Made by a program: the position numbers and the translations under genes. This document shows positions 1 to 6,345 of a stretch of 11,696 nt of DNA, piece by piece (positions within the stretch are counted from its first letter, which is position 1; each line of letters begins with the position of its first letter). This stretch comes from Onthomorpha sp937906975. GTDB lineage: Bacteria > Bacteroidota > Bacteroidia > Bacteroidales > P3. The notes beneath the pieces were generated by a model, which saw only the letters and a list, made by a program, of their open reading frames with translations, had not been told where the DNA came from and did not search any database. The stretch covers positions 1-11,696 of the forward strand of contig JAZLDH010000013.1 of NCBI GenBank assembly GCA_045614605.1, in the 5' to 3' direction.

Positions 1-1
1 C

Positions 2-379
2 CTAAAAACAGCAAACGAATTAGGCTGTTCAGACACAACATCAGTAGATGTACCAATAGAACTCTTTGCAGTATGGGTGCCAAACGCATTCACACCAAAT
101 GGAGACGGAGTAAATGATTTGTTCTACTTTGTTAGCCTTAATCAATTAGAAGACGTAACCTTTGAAATCTTCAACCGTTACGGAGAAAAAATTCACTCAG
201 CATACGCAAAAGTTTTAGATTCTTCACTACAAGATGAACTAATCAAAACCTTTGCATGGGACGGAACACACAAAGGGAACAAAGTAACAAACGGAACTTA
301 TGTTTATCGCTTAACTTACAAACGTCTTGGTAACACAAGAGTATATGATACAACAGGAACTATAAACGTTATACTATAA
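2..379 (+). CDS. C-terminal fragment of a secreted surface protein with type IX (type B) sorting domain
   Basis: The frame is open from the left window edge, so this is the last 125 residues of a longer protein. A GTG at 77 lies inside the domain and is not a real start. The first residues (ANELGCSDTTSVDV) look like the end of a PKD/Ig-like repeat. They are followed by VPNAFTPNGDGVNDLF, the hallmark of the gliding motility-associated C-terminal domain (CHU_C/TIGR04131 type). The rest fits that domain: FEIFNRYGEKI, then FAWDGTHKGNKVTNGTYVYRL, and a final beta strand at the stop. In this family the domain directs outer-membrane export by the type IX secretion system and is cleaved or anchored at the surface. 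Such proteins are typically large adhesins, but the functional part lies outside the window. The stop is 15 nt before the TIR-WD40 gene, with no terminator between. Confidence 0.9.
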   Translation, partial: LKTANELGCSDTTSVDVPIELFAVWVPNAFTPNGDGVNDLFYFVSLNQLEDVTFEIFNRYGEKIHSAYAKVLDSSLQDELIKTFAWDGTHKGNKVTNGTYVYRLTYKRLGNTRVYDTTGTINVIL

Positions 380-394
380 CATAAAATAACCACC

Positions 395-2221
395 ATGATT
401 GAAAATGAAATAACAAAAAGAGGAGATAATTTTGAAGTTTACATAAGTTATTGCAAGAGCGATGGCGAAGAAATTGCGAGATTGCTTAACTTATCTTTCA
501 AAAATGCAGGTTATCGCTGTTTTTTGACTCCAAACAACTATCGAGAAGAAAAATTCGATATAAAGTTAGAAACTGCACTCTTTGAAACTCCTATTTTTGT
601 TATGATTTTGACGGAGGATTATTTTACTCAATGCAAAGAAGAAAGTCATTTGATTCGCAAAGAGATAGAAATTGCCTTAGCAAATCAAATGACGATTATT
701 CCAATCAATTACGATGAGGTTTTTAGTGGCGTTCCAAGTTATTTAGATGAAGAGTTGAAAAATGCAATAGGAGCAATTGATTTTGTAACCATAAACAGTG
801 GAAATAAATTTGCAAGCTCTTTCAATGCAATGCTAAAAAAATACTTTCTAAATGTAGAAAGAGCAACTCAAAATCAAAACAACAAATCACTTGTTACGCT
901 TCTTAGTGATACAGATTGTCTTTTGTCTAAAAACAACAAAATTATAGCAACCCTACAAGCTGAAGAGGAGAGTTGTATCTTGTTATCAGAGGGCAATCAC
1001 TTAATAGGAGTTCAATCACTTGAATATCCATATTTATCAACACGAATTACAAAAAACATTCCTAAAGTACCTTGGGAAGATTTTATTGAAATAAAACTTT
1101 CAGATCAGTCTTTGATAAATAAAGCTCAAATAATGAAAACAGAGAATGAGATTATCAAAGAATTAAACTTAGAGGAGCAACCTAAAAAACAATTAAAATT
1201 TTCACAATCTTTAGTAGGACATAAATCATCTGTTATTTCTGTAACTTGGAGTAAAGACGGAGAATTTTTAGCAACAGCTTCAAGAGATAATACCATAAAA
1301 ATATGGCAAGTAAGTAGCGGAAGATGTATTCAAACCTTGGTAGGACATACCTCTGGTGTTACTTCTGCAAATTGGAGTCCAAACGGAAAACAAATAGTGA
1401 GTGGCTCACGAGACAAGAGCATAAAAATATGGGATATAGAAAGCGGAAGATGTCTTAAAACCTTTACAGGACATACAGATGTTGTTGTTTCTACTTTATG
1501 GAACATTGACGAAAGTAGCATACTTAGTATCTCGTGGGATATGACCTTAAAGATATGGGATATAAATAGCGAAAAATGTATCCATACCTTAATTGGCCAT
1601 GAATCTTGCGTAGAATCGGCAGCATATAGTCCAAATGGAAAATTAATAGTCAGTGCCTCTGATGAAGGAATCCTTAGAATTTGGGATACAAATACAGGGA
1701 AATGTCTTCAAGTCTTAACAGGACACACTTGGCACCTTCATTCCGCTACATGGAGTCCTAATGGAGATCGCATAATATTTGCTTTAAACGACTATACAGT
1801 TAAAATATGGGACGTAAATACTAATGTATGTTTACAAACCTTAATAGGCCATAGCCATGAAATTACTTCTGCATCATTTAGCCCAGATGGAAATCGCATA
1901 CTTACTGCTTCCTGTGATGCAACCATAAGAATTTGGGACGCAAACAATGGAGAATGCCTTCAAACCATAGAAGGACATACAGATATTGTTACATCTGCAT
2001 TGTGGTGCCCTTGTGGAAAATACATAGCTACTGCTTCAATAGATAGTACTATAAAAATATGGGAAGTTGGAAATGATAAATGTATCCAAAGCGTAGAAGT
2101 AGCTTTAGAAGGAATGTTCTCGCAAGAAAAAGGCGTGAAATCTGTTCTTTGGAGCAAAGAAGGAGATAAATTAGTTTCTTTGTCTCAAGAAGGAATCGTT
2201 AAAATCTGGGAAATCGAATAA
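395..2221 (+). CDS. TIR domain / beta-rich linker / eight-bladed WD40 propeller protein
   Basis: A 608-residue, probably cytoplasmic protein with no signal peptide. Residues 12-150 form a TIR domain: VYISYCKSDGEE (strand A), GYRCFLTP, then EEKFDIKLETAL, FVMILTEDYF, and IRKEIEIAL followed by IIPI. The KFxxKL segment and the KE of IRKEI match the arrangement around the catalytic glutamate of SARM1-type NAD-cleaving TIRs, so E90 is the predicted catalytic residue. Residues 164-237 are a small beta-rich module resembling PEGA-type domains (low certainty). Residues 265-608 hold eight WD repeats. Seven have GH at 275, 317, 359, 401, 443, 485 and 527, exactly 42 apart. The eighth lacks GH, has an eight-residue insertion and ends in KIWEIE. 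The strand at 265-272 could close the ring. No NTPase domain is present, unlike STAND proteins. NADase activity and a role in phage defence or signalling are inferences. The start ATG has an A-rich leader. Confidence 0.88.
   Translation: MIENEITKRGDNFEVYISYCKSDGEEIARLLNLSFKNAGYRCFLTPNNYREEKFDIKLETALFETPIFVMILTEDYFTQCKEESHLIRKEIEIALANQMTIIPINYDEVFSGVPSYLDEELKNAIGAIDFVTINSGNKFASSFNAMLKKYFLNVERATQNQNNKSLVTLLSDTDCLLSKNNKIIATLQAEEESCILLSEGNHLIGVQSLEYPYLSTRITKNIPKVPWEDFIEIKLSDQSLINKAQIMKTENEIIKELNLEEQPKKQLKFSQSLVGHKSSVISVTWSKDGEFLATASRDNTIKIWQVSSGRCIQTLVGHTSGVTSANWSPNGKQIVSGSRDKSIKIWDIESGRCLKTFTGHTDVVVSTLWNIDESSILSISWDMTLKIWDINSEKCIHTLIGHESCVESAAYSPNGKLIVSASDEGILRIWDTNTGKCLQVLTGHTWHLHSATWSPNGDRIIFALNDYTVKIWDVNTNVCLQTLIGHSHEITSASFSPDGNRILTASCDATIRIWDANNGECLQTIEGHTDIVTSALWCPCGKYIATASIDSTIKIWEVGNDKCIQSVEVALEGMFSQEKGVKSVLWSKEGDKLVSLSQEGIVKIWEIE
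884..1105 (+). other. Beta-rich PEGA-like linker domain within the TIR-WD40 protein
   Basis: Residues 164-237 show alternating hydrophobic strands: VTLLSDTDCLLS, then KIIATL, CILLSEGNHLIGVQS and FIEIKL. This fits the PEGA-like layout of a short decoration followed by 'x-x-G-x-H-x-I/L-x-V'. It separates the TIR domain from the propeller. PEGA-like assignment is tentative, because the canonical PEGA residues are not all present. Confidence 0.35.
1211..2218 (+). repeat. Eight in-frame WD40 repeats, 126-nt period
   Basis: Coding repeats with consensus GHTxxVxSaxWSPnGkxIxtaSxDxTIKIWDxxxGkCLQTL. The IW pairs fall at residues 303, 345, 387, 429, 471, 513, 555 and 604. The first seven are exactly 42 residues apart, with no insertion or deletion. 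The eighth is shifted by an extra seven to eight residues. Each unit is one propeller blade. The DNA copies have diverged clearly, so this is protein-level periodicity and not a recent perfect tandem duplication. Confidence 0.9.
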
Positions 2222-2239
2222 GTATTCAAAAAAAACTAT

Positions 2240-2260
2240 TATATATTTTAAAAATATATA
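2240..2260. repeat. AT-only inverted repeat
   Basis: Ten-base arms of TATATATTTT and its complement flank a single A, just after the TIR-WD40 stop codon. It contains no G or C and has no adjoining T-run on the plus strand. It may assist 3'-end formation together with the strong terminator that follows, but alone it is a weak hairpin. Confidence 0.4.
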
Positions 2261-2266
2261 TAAAAC

Positions 2267-2301
2267 AAAAAAGCGATCGCATCTTTGCAATCGCTTTTTT
2301 T
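2267..2301. terminator. Bidirectional terminator between the TIR-WD40 gene and tRNA-Val
   Basis: The stem GCGAT/ATCGC (2273-2277 with 2290-2294) continues inward past one C-A mismatch into GC/GC, with loop ATCTTT. It is flanked by six A on the left and seven T on the right, so each strand reads as a GC hairpin followed by a U-tract. It can end plus-strand transcription from the TIR-WD40 gene and minus-strand transcription from the tRNA. Confidence 0.85.
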
Positions 2302-2304
2302 CTG

Positions 2305-2379
2305 TGGGAGTAATAGGATTCGAACCTATGACCCTCTGCTTGTAAGGCAGATGCTCTAAACCAACTGAGCTATACTCCC
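2305..2379 (-). tRNA. tRNA-Val (anticodon UAC)
   Basis: The minus strand folds into a complete 75-nt cloverleaf. The acceptor stem is GGGAGTA/TACTCCC, the D-arm is GCTC-AGTTGGTTTA-GAGC, the anticodon arm is TCTGC-CTTACAA-GCAGA with anticodon TAC, the variable loop is GGGTC, and the T-arm is ATAGG-TTCGAAT-CCTAT. The discriminator base is A. CCA is not encoded (ACAG follows), so it must be added after transcription. It has its own promoter and terminator. Confidence 0.97.
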
Positions 2380-2393
2380 CTTGTTTGCGAATG

Positions 2394-2425
2394 CAAAGAT
2401 ACGACGTTTTTTAATACCCACCAAA
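2394..2425 (-). promoter_or_regulatory. Bacteroidota-type promoter of tRNA-Val
   Basis: On the minus strand, TTTG (2425-2422) is followed after exactly 20 nt by TATCTTTG (2401-2394). This matches the Bacteroidota primary sigma pattern TTTG-N(about 19-20)-TAnnTTTG. The predicted start falls about 7 nt downstream, just before the tRNA 5' end at 2379. Confidence 0.78.
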
Positions 2426-2446
2426 TTTTTTAAGAAAAAAATTTAA

Positions 2447-2480
2447 TTTTCTTTGATTTATTTTATTTTTTCAAAGAAAA
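2447..2480 (-). terminator. Possible weak terminator at the end of pyrC
   Basis: A perfect 10-bp inverted repeat (TTTTCTTTGA with TCAAAGAAAA, 14-nt loop) spans the pyrC stop codon. On the minus strand it is followed by a T-rich run. The stem is AT-rich and starts inside the coding end, so it may be only a 3' stabilising hairpin. Confidence 0.3.
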
Positions 2481-3786
2481 AATTTCCGTTTTCAAAGACT
2501 TTTTTTCCGTTTAAGTAAGTGGAAATCACTTTGTTATTGAATGTGATATTTTCTAATGGACTCCACTTGCATTTATAGTAAATATTTTCTTTAATTACTG
2601 TTGTTTTTTGCTTAGAATCTATCAAAACGAAGTCTGCAAAGTAGTTTTCTCTTATAAATCCTCTGTTTTTTATACCAAAAAGTGTAGCTGGATTGTGCGC
2701 AGTCTTCTCAACAAGTTTTTCAATTGTGATTATTTCTTGCTCAACTAAGGCCAACATCATAAGAAGAGAGTGTTGTATTGAAGGCATTCCCGAAGGTGCT
2801 TCAAAATATGTTTTGTTTTTTTCTTCCCATCTATGAGGAGCGTGGTCTGTTGCTACTATATCTATTTTGTCTTCGGCTAAAGCTTTTCTTAAAGCATCTC
2901 TATCGGCTTTGGATTTAATAGAAGGATTACATTTTATTTGGTTTTGATATTTTTCAAAGTCCTCATCGCAAAACCAAAGATGATTTGGGCTCACCTCTGC
3001 TGTGATATTTTTCTTGGAAACATCTCCTGCCTCTAATAAATCTAATTCTTCTTTTGTGCTTATATGAGCAATGTGTAGTTTTGCGTTGTGTTTTTTGGCT
3101 AATTCTACTGCAAAGGCTGAGGATTTATAGCAAGCCTCTGAACTTCTCACAAGAGGGTGAATGCTTGCAGGTGCAGTTTTTCCTTCGTAAAGACTTTTAT
3201 AATGTGCAGTATTGGCTTTAATTATGCTTTCGTCTTCACAGTGTGCGGAAATAATGGTATTGCTTTTTGCACTATAAGAAAATATTTCCTCTAATGTTGA
3301 TTGATTATCTACAAGCATGTTTCCTGTTGAAGAACCCAAAAAGAGCTTTAATCCACAATAATCATCTTTGTTTATATTTGGCACTTGAGAAAGATTATTG
3401 TTTGTTAAACCAAGGAAAAAACCATAATTACACAACATATTTTCTTGAGCCAATTTGATTTTTTCTTTTAAGGCTTCCTCATTTGTTGTTGCAGGATTTG
3501 TATTTGGCATTTCTAAAACCGTTGTAACCCCTCCTGCAAGAGCTGCCATCGACTCTGAGTGCATGTCTGCTTTTTCTTCCAAACCGGGTTGTCTGAAATG
3601 AACGTGTGCATCTATGACTCCTGGCAATAATATCAAACCTTTACAATCAATATATTCGGTATTAAAAGGCAAATCGGATAAAGGAGATTTGCTTATCTTC
3701 TCTATCCGATTTTCTTTTACCAATATATTGAGAACTTCTTTTTTGCCTTCGTTTACAACTAAGGCATTCTCAAAATATTTATACAT
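2458..3786 (-). CDS. pyrC: Dihydroorotase
   Basis: A 442-residue cyclic amidohydrolase that interconverts carbamoyl-aspartate and dihydroorotate, the third step of de novo pyrimidine synthesis in the cytoplasm. The metal-site motif is DAHVHFRQPG (H61, H63). The substrate loop is EMPNTNP, the segment GLKLFLGSSTGNML carries K147, the likely carboxylated lysine, and AHCED carries H182. The metal histidines H238 and H241 lie in LHIAHIST, and the catalytic aspartate is D314 in ATDHAPH. These residues separate it from inactive PyrC-like proteins that have lost metal ligands. It is the last gene of a four-gene minus-strand operon. Its ATG overlaps the end of the zinc-ribbon gene by 8 nt, indicating translational coupling. 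Hydantoinase or allantoinase are the alternatives, but the FRQPG and TDHAPH motifs favour dihydroorotase. Confidence 0.93.
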   Translation of the reverse strand: MYKYFENALVVNEGKKEVLNILVKENRIEKISKSPLSDLPFNTEYIDCKGLILLPGVIDAHVHFRQPGLEEKADMHSESMAALAGGVTTVLEMPNTNPATTNEEALKEKIKLAQENMLCNYGFFLGLTNNNLSQVPNINKDDYCGLKLFLGSSTGNMLVDNQSTLEEIFSYSAKSNTIISAHCEDESIIKANTAHYKSLYEGKTAPASIHPLVRSSEACYKSSAFAVELAKKHNAKLHIAHISTKEELDLLEAGDVSKKNITAEVSPNHLWFCDEDFEKYQNQIKCNPSIKSKADRDALRKALAEDKIDIVATDHAPHRWEEKNKTYFEAPSGMPSIQHSLLMMLALVEQEIITIEKLVEKTAHNPATLFGIKNRGFIRENYFADFVLIDSKQKTTVIKENIYYKCKWSPLENITFNNKVISTYLNGKKVFENGNFFFEKIK

Positions 3787-4600
3787 TTTCTTCTAACGAT
3801 AATTCTGATTGAACTTCTGCTGCTATTGATTCATCTACTAATATTCTACCACAATATTCGCAAACGATGATTTTTTTGTGCATTCTAATATCCATTTGTC
3901 TTTGATGAGGGATTTTGTTGAAACAACCTCCGCAAGCATCTCTATCAACTGTTACAACAGCCAATCCGTTTCTTGCATTAGAACGTATTCTCTTGAATGC
4001 AGTTAAATATCTTTCTTCTATAAGTTTTTCGTTGCTTTCTGCCTTTTCTAAAAGTATTTGTTCCTTTTCTTCTGTTTCCTTAATGATTTCGTCAAGTTCT
4101 GATTTCTTTTGTTCAAGGTCAGCTAACTTTTCTTCATATACCTCATTATATTTTTCAATCTCAGCATTATAATTGTCTATATGAACATTGAAGTCTCTAA
4201 TCTTCTTTTCGCAAAGTTGTTTTTCCAATTCTTGAAATTCTATCTCCTTTGCCAATGATTCATACTCTCTATTATTTCTGACATTGTTTTGTTGGTCAGA
4301 ATATTTGTTTATTAAGGCATCGCATTCTTGCATTTGGATTTTTCTATCTGCGATAGCATCTTTTGCGGCTTCGATTTCTGATTTAATTTTGCCGATTCTT
4401 GTCAATAAACCCTCAGTTTCGTCTTCAAGATCTTGAACCTCCAAAGGTAATTCTCCTCTAATAATTCTGATTTTGTCTATTTGCGAACAAATTTGTTGCA
4501 ATCTGTAAAGAGCAATCAATCTGTTTTCTACTGCTAAGTCGGCTTCCTCACTTCTAAGAACGATTTTAGGAGCAACTTCTTCTTTTACTTTCTTTGCCAT
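3779..4600 (-). CDS. Coiled-coil protein with C-terminal C4 zinc ribbon (DUF164/zf-RING_7 family)
   Basis: A 273-residue soluble protein. Residues about 28-200 are a long, charged, heptad-rich coiled coil (runs of E, K, L and I) interrupted by the family-typical NNREYESLAKEIE segment at 109-121. The C-terminus carries a zinc ribbon with C223-x2-C226 (CGGC) and C247-x2-C250 (CEYC), the only such cysteine pairs in the protein. The fold matches the CT398/DUF164 group, whose biochemical role is not settled; nucleic-acid binding or scaffolding have been suggested. The gene starts 14 nt after the nif3-like stop, and such proteins are often next to Nif3 in Bacteroidota and other phyla, which suggests a shared process. 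It overlaps pyrC by 8 nt downstream. Confidence 0.87.
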   Translation of the reverse strand: MAKKVKEEVAPKIVLRSEEADLAVENRLIALYRLQQICSQIDKIRIIRGELPLEVQDLEDETEGLLTRIGKIKSEIEAAKDAIADRKIQMQECDALINKYSDQQNNVRNNREYESLAKEIEFQELEKQLCEKKIRDFNVHIDNYNAEIEKYNEVYEEKLADLEQKKSELDEIIKETEEKEQILLEKAESNEKLIEERYLTAFKRIRSNARNGLAVVTVDRDACGGCFNKIPHQRQMDIRMHKKIIVCEYCGRILVDESIAAEVQSELSLEENV

Positions 4601-4613
4601 TTATGTAATTGTT

Positions 4614-5417
4614 TTAAATATTCTTTATATGATTGGCACTATTATCCAAAAATAAGGGTACAAAATTACAAAATTTTTCTGATAATAAAGAAATTAGATA
4701 TTCTTTTATGAAAGATTCGCTTTCAAAATGCCCAATATCTGCAAGAATTAGGTGGTTTTCATAATCTAAAAACTGATGATATTTTATATCTCCCGTAAGG
4801 AAACAATCCGCCTTTTCTCTTATTGCATCATCTATAAAATCTGTGCCACTACCTCCGCATAATGCAATGGTTTTTACCTTATTTGTCTTTCCACTAACAT
4901 ATTTTATGTTGTGTATATTAAGAATGCTTTTAACCTCTTTTAGAAATTCTACTACATCTGTTTCCTTTTCCAATTCGCCTATTGCTCCCAATCCAAAATA
5001 TCCATTATCAGCAATATCTTCTTTGTGAAGTGGGCGAATATTTTTTAAGCCTATTTTTTCTGCAAGAAGAGTATTTACTCCCATGTTTGCAGCAGAATCC
5101 AAATTTGTGTGAGAGGCATATAAAGCTACTTTGTTTTCAATAGCCTTTGTTAGAGCACAGGTAACATTGTCTGTAGCTGTGAATTTTTTAAGGCTTTTGT
5201 AAACCAGAGGGTGGTGAGATAGAATGAAATTACAATTGTTCTTTATTGCATTGTCAATAATTTCACAATTTATGTCAAAACATACATATACACCTGTGCA
5301 AATCGCTTCCTTATTTCCATACAATAAACCAGCATTATCATAACTCTCTTGCCAAGATAGCGGAATTGTCTTATCAAGAAAGTCGCTAATATCTTTAATT
5401 GTTAAATAATTTTTCAT
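4614..5417 (-). CDS. Nif3-like dinuclear metal center hexameric protein
   Basis: A 267-residue member of the Nif3/YbgI family, sometimes annotated as GTP cyclohydrolase I type 2. The order of motifs is diagnostic: an N-terminal QESYDNAGLLYG; then ILSHHPLVYKSLK with metal ligands H68 and H69; SHTNLDSAANMGVN with D107; CGGSGTDFIDDA; and ADCFLTGDIKYHQ leading to DIGHFESE, where H230 and E234 complete the dinuclear site. It is the short form, without the roughly 100-residue PII-like insert found in many homologues. The family forms a toroidal hexamer. Its physiological substrate is not firmly established. The gene starts inside the ATGA that also ends the pseudouridine synthase-like gene, so the two are probably translated together. 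Confidence 0.9.
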   Translation of the reverse strand: MKNYLTIKDISDFLDKTIPLSWQESYDNAGLLYGNKEAICTGVYVCFDINCEIIDNAIKNNCNFILSHHPLVYKSLKKFTATDNVTCALTKAIENKVALYASHTNLDSAANMGVNTLLAEKIGLKNIRPLHKEDIADNGYFGLGAIGELEKETDVVEFLKEVKSILNIHNIKYVSGKTNKVKTIALCGGSGTDFIDDAIREKADCFLTGDIKYHQFLDYENHLILADIGHFESESFIKEYLISLLSEKFCNFVPLFLDNSANHIKNI

Positions 5418-6256
5418 TTTTTATAAGGTTTGTTTATGGTGTTAAAGCCTCGTGGAGGATTCATTGTAATTTTTATTAATTTTTGAGTAAAAGGGTGTCG
5501 GAATTTTATGGAATTGCAACAAAGTTTCAAATAATTGTTTGCAAACTCTTTTGCTCCGTAAGTCAAATCCGCAACAATAGGATTGCCTTTTTCAGCAAAA
5601 GCTTGACGACACTCAGCCCCGCTAAATCCAAGTCCAGAAACATTTATCAAACTACAAGGAGAATCAAAATAATCCAAAGCCTCAACAAACTGATAACTTA
5701 CCTTGCTACTTTTTTCCTCACTCTCAAAAACAAAAGTCTCATTCTTGTGCTTCAAAGGGTTTTGCAAAATAGCATAATAACCAAACTCTACTTCGTTTAA
5801 TAGTTCAGTAAATTTTAGTTGAGCGTGTTTTGAACGAGCAAAAATGCACAATCCTGATTCTTGATTGTCCATTGAGTGAAGCAAAAACAAGCCTTGCTGA
5901 TTTTTGTACTTACGTTTAAGATAGGAGAGAGTCAAATCAAACAACGATTTGCCTTTTCCATTTGTTTTTGAAGCGTAATTTACTCCTGAGCTCTTGTTTA
6001 CTATGATGAAAAACTCGTCTTCAAACAACACAGGAAAGTAACTACGTTCTTTTCTTATGCGACTTCCACCCGAATACTTTTCATACACAACGCTTTCTCC
6101 CTTTTTAAGAATAAATTCGGGGCTTTTTACTACGGCGTCCTTATAACTAACACAGCCGTACATTATCATTTTTTTTGCTTTGCTTATAGAGGTTTGAGGA
6201 AACTCTTTAAGCAATAAATTCAATAAAGAAATATCTTCCTTTGCGGTGATTCTCAT
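5414..6256 (-). CDS. Degenerate RluA-family pseudouridine synthase with S4 domain
   Basis: A 280-residue protein. Residues 1-58 form an S4 RNA-binding domain (ISKAKKMIMYGCVSYKDAVV, then LKKGESVVY). Residues 72-270 follow the RluA-family fold: FEDEFFIIVNKSSGV, the catalytic-loop region LLHSMDNQESGL, YYAIL, and NPIVADLTYG, then IKFRHPFTQK. In active enzymes the loop reads HRLD-x-x-T/S-S-G. Here D130 remains, but the conserved arginine is serine (S128). The downstream TGRTHQIR motif is replaced by SGAECRQA. RNA binding is likely retained; uridine isomerisation is uncertain. It is the first gene of the minus-strand operon and overlaps nif3 by 4 nt. No recognisable promoter lies in the short gap to the gap terminator, so expression may depend on read-through or an atypical promoter. 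Confidence 0.8.
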   Translation of the reverse strand: MRITAKEDISLLNLLLKEFPQTSISKAKKMIMYGCVSYKDAVVKSPEFILKKGESVVYEKYSGGSRIRKERSYFPVLFEDEFFIIVNKSSGVNYASKTNGKGKSLFDLTLSYLKRKYKNQQGLFLLHSMDNQESGLCIFARSKHAQLKFTELLNEVEFGYYAILQNPLKHKNETFVFESEEKSSKVSYQFVEALDYFDSPCSLINVSGLGFSGAECRQAFAEKGNPIVADLTYGAKEFANNYLKLCCNSIKFRHPFTQKLIKITMNPPRGFNTINKPYKK

Positions 6257-6279
6257 CTTTTAAAACCTTAATTAAGAAA

Positions 6280-6319
6280 AATACAACGAAGTCTCCATTT
6301 TCAGAAACTTCGTTGTATT
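6280..6319 (-). terminator. Strong intrinsic terminator of gap
   Basis: A 16-bp stem with a single T-G wobble (AATACAACGAAG... pairing across 6280-6295 and 6304-6319) closes an 8-nt loop. On the minus strand it is followed by a T-run. It lies 27 nt after the gap stop codon and directly before the RluA-like gene, separating the two transcription units. Confidence 0.88.
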
Positions 6320-6345
6320 CAAGGATTGATTAAACTCTATTTATA

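Noticed and set aside
77..379. Short 100-residue ORF starting at GTG
   Set aside because: The frame is open upstream to the window edge and the GTG is inside the conserved sorting domain, so it is the end of a longer gene.
1211..2218. Regular direct repeats as a possible CRISPR-like array
   Set aside because: The 126-nt units are in-frame, diverged and encode WD40 blades; there are no identical short repeats with unique spacers.
5483..5800. Plus-strand 105-residue ORF
   Set aside because: It is antisense to the RluA-like gene, whose domain structure is clear; no start context or homology is seen.
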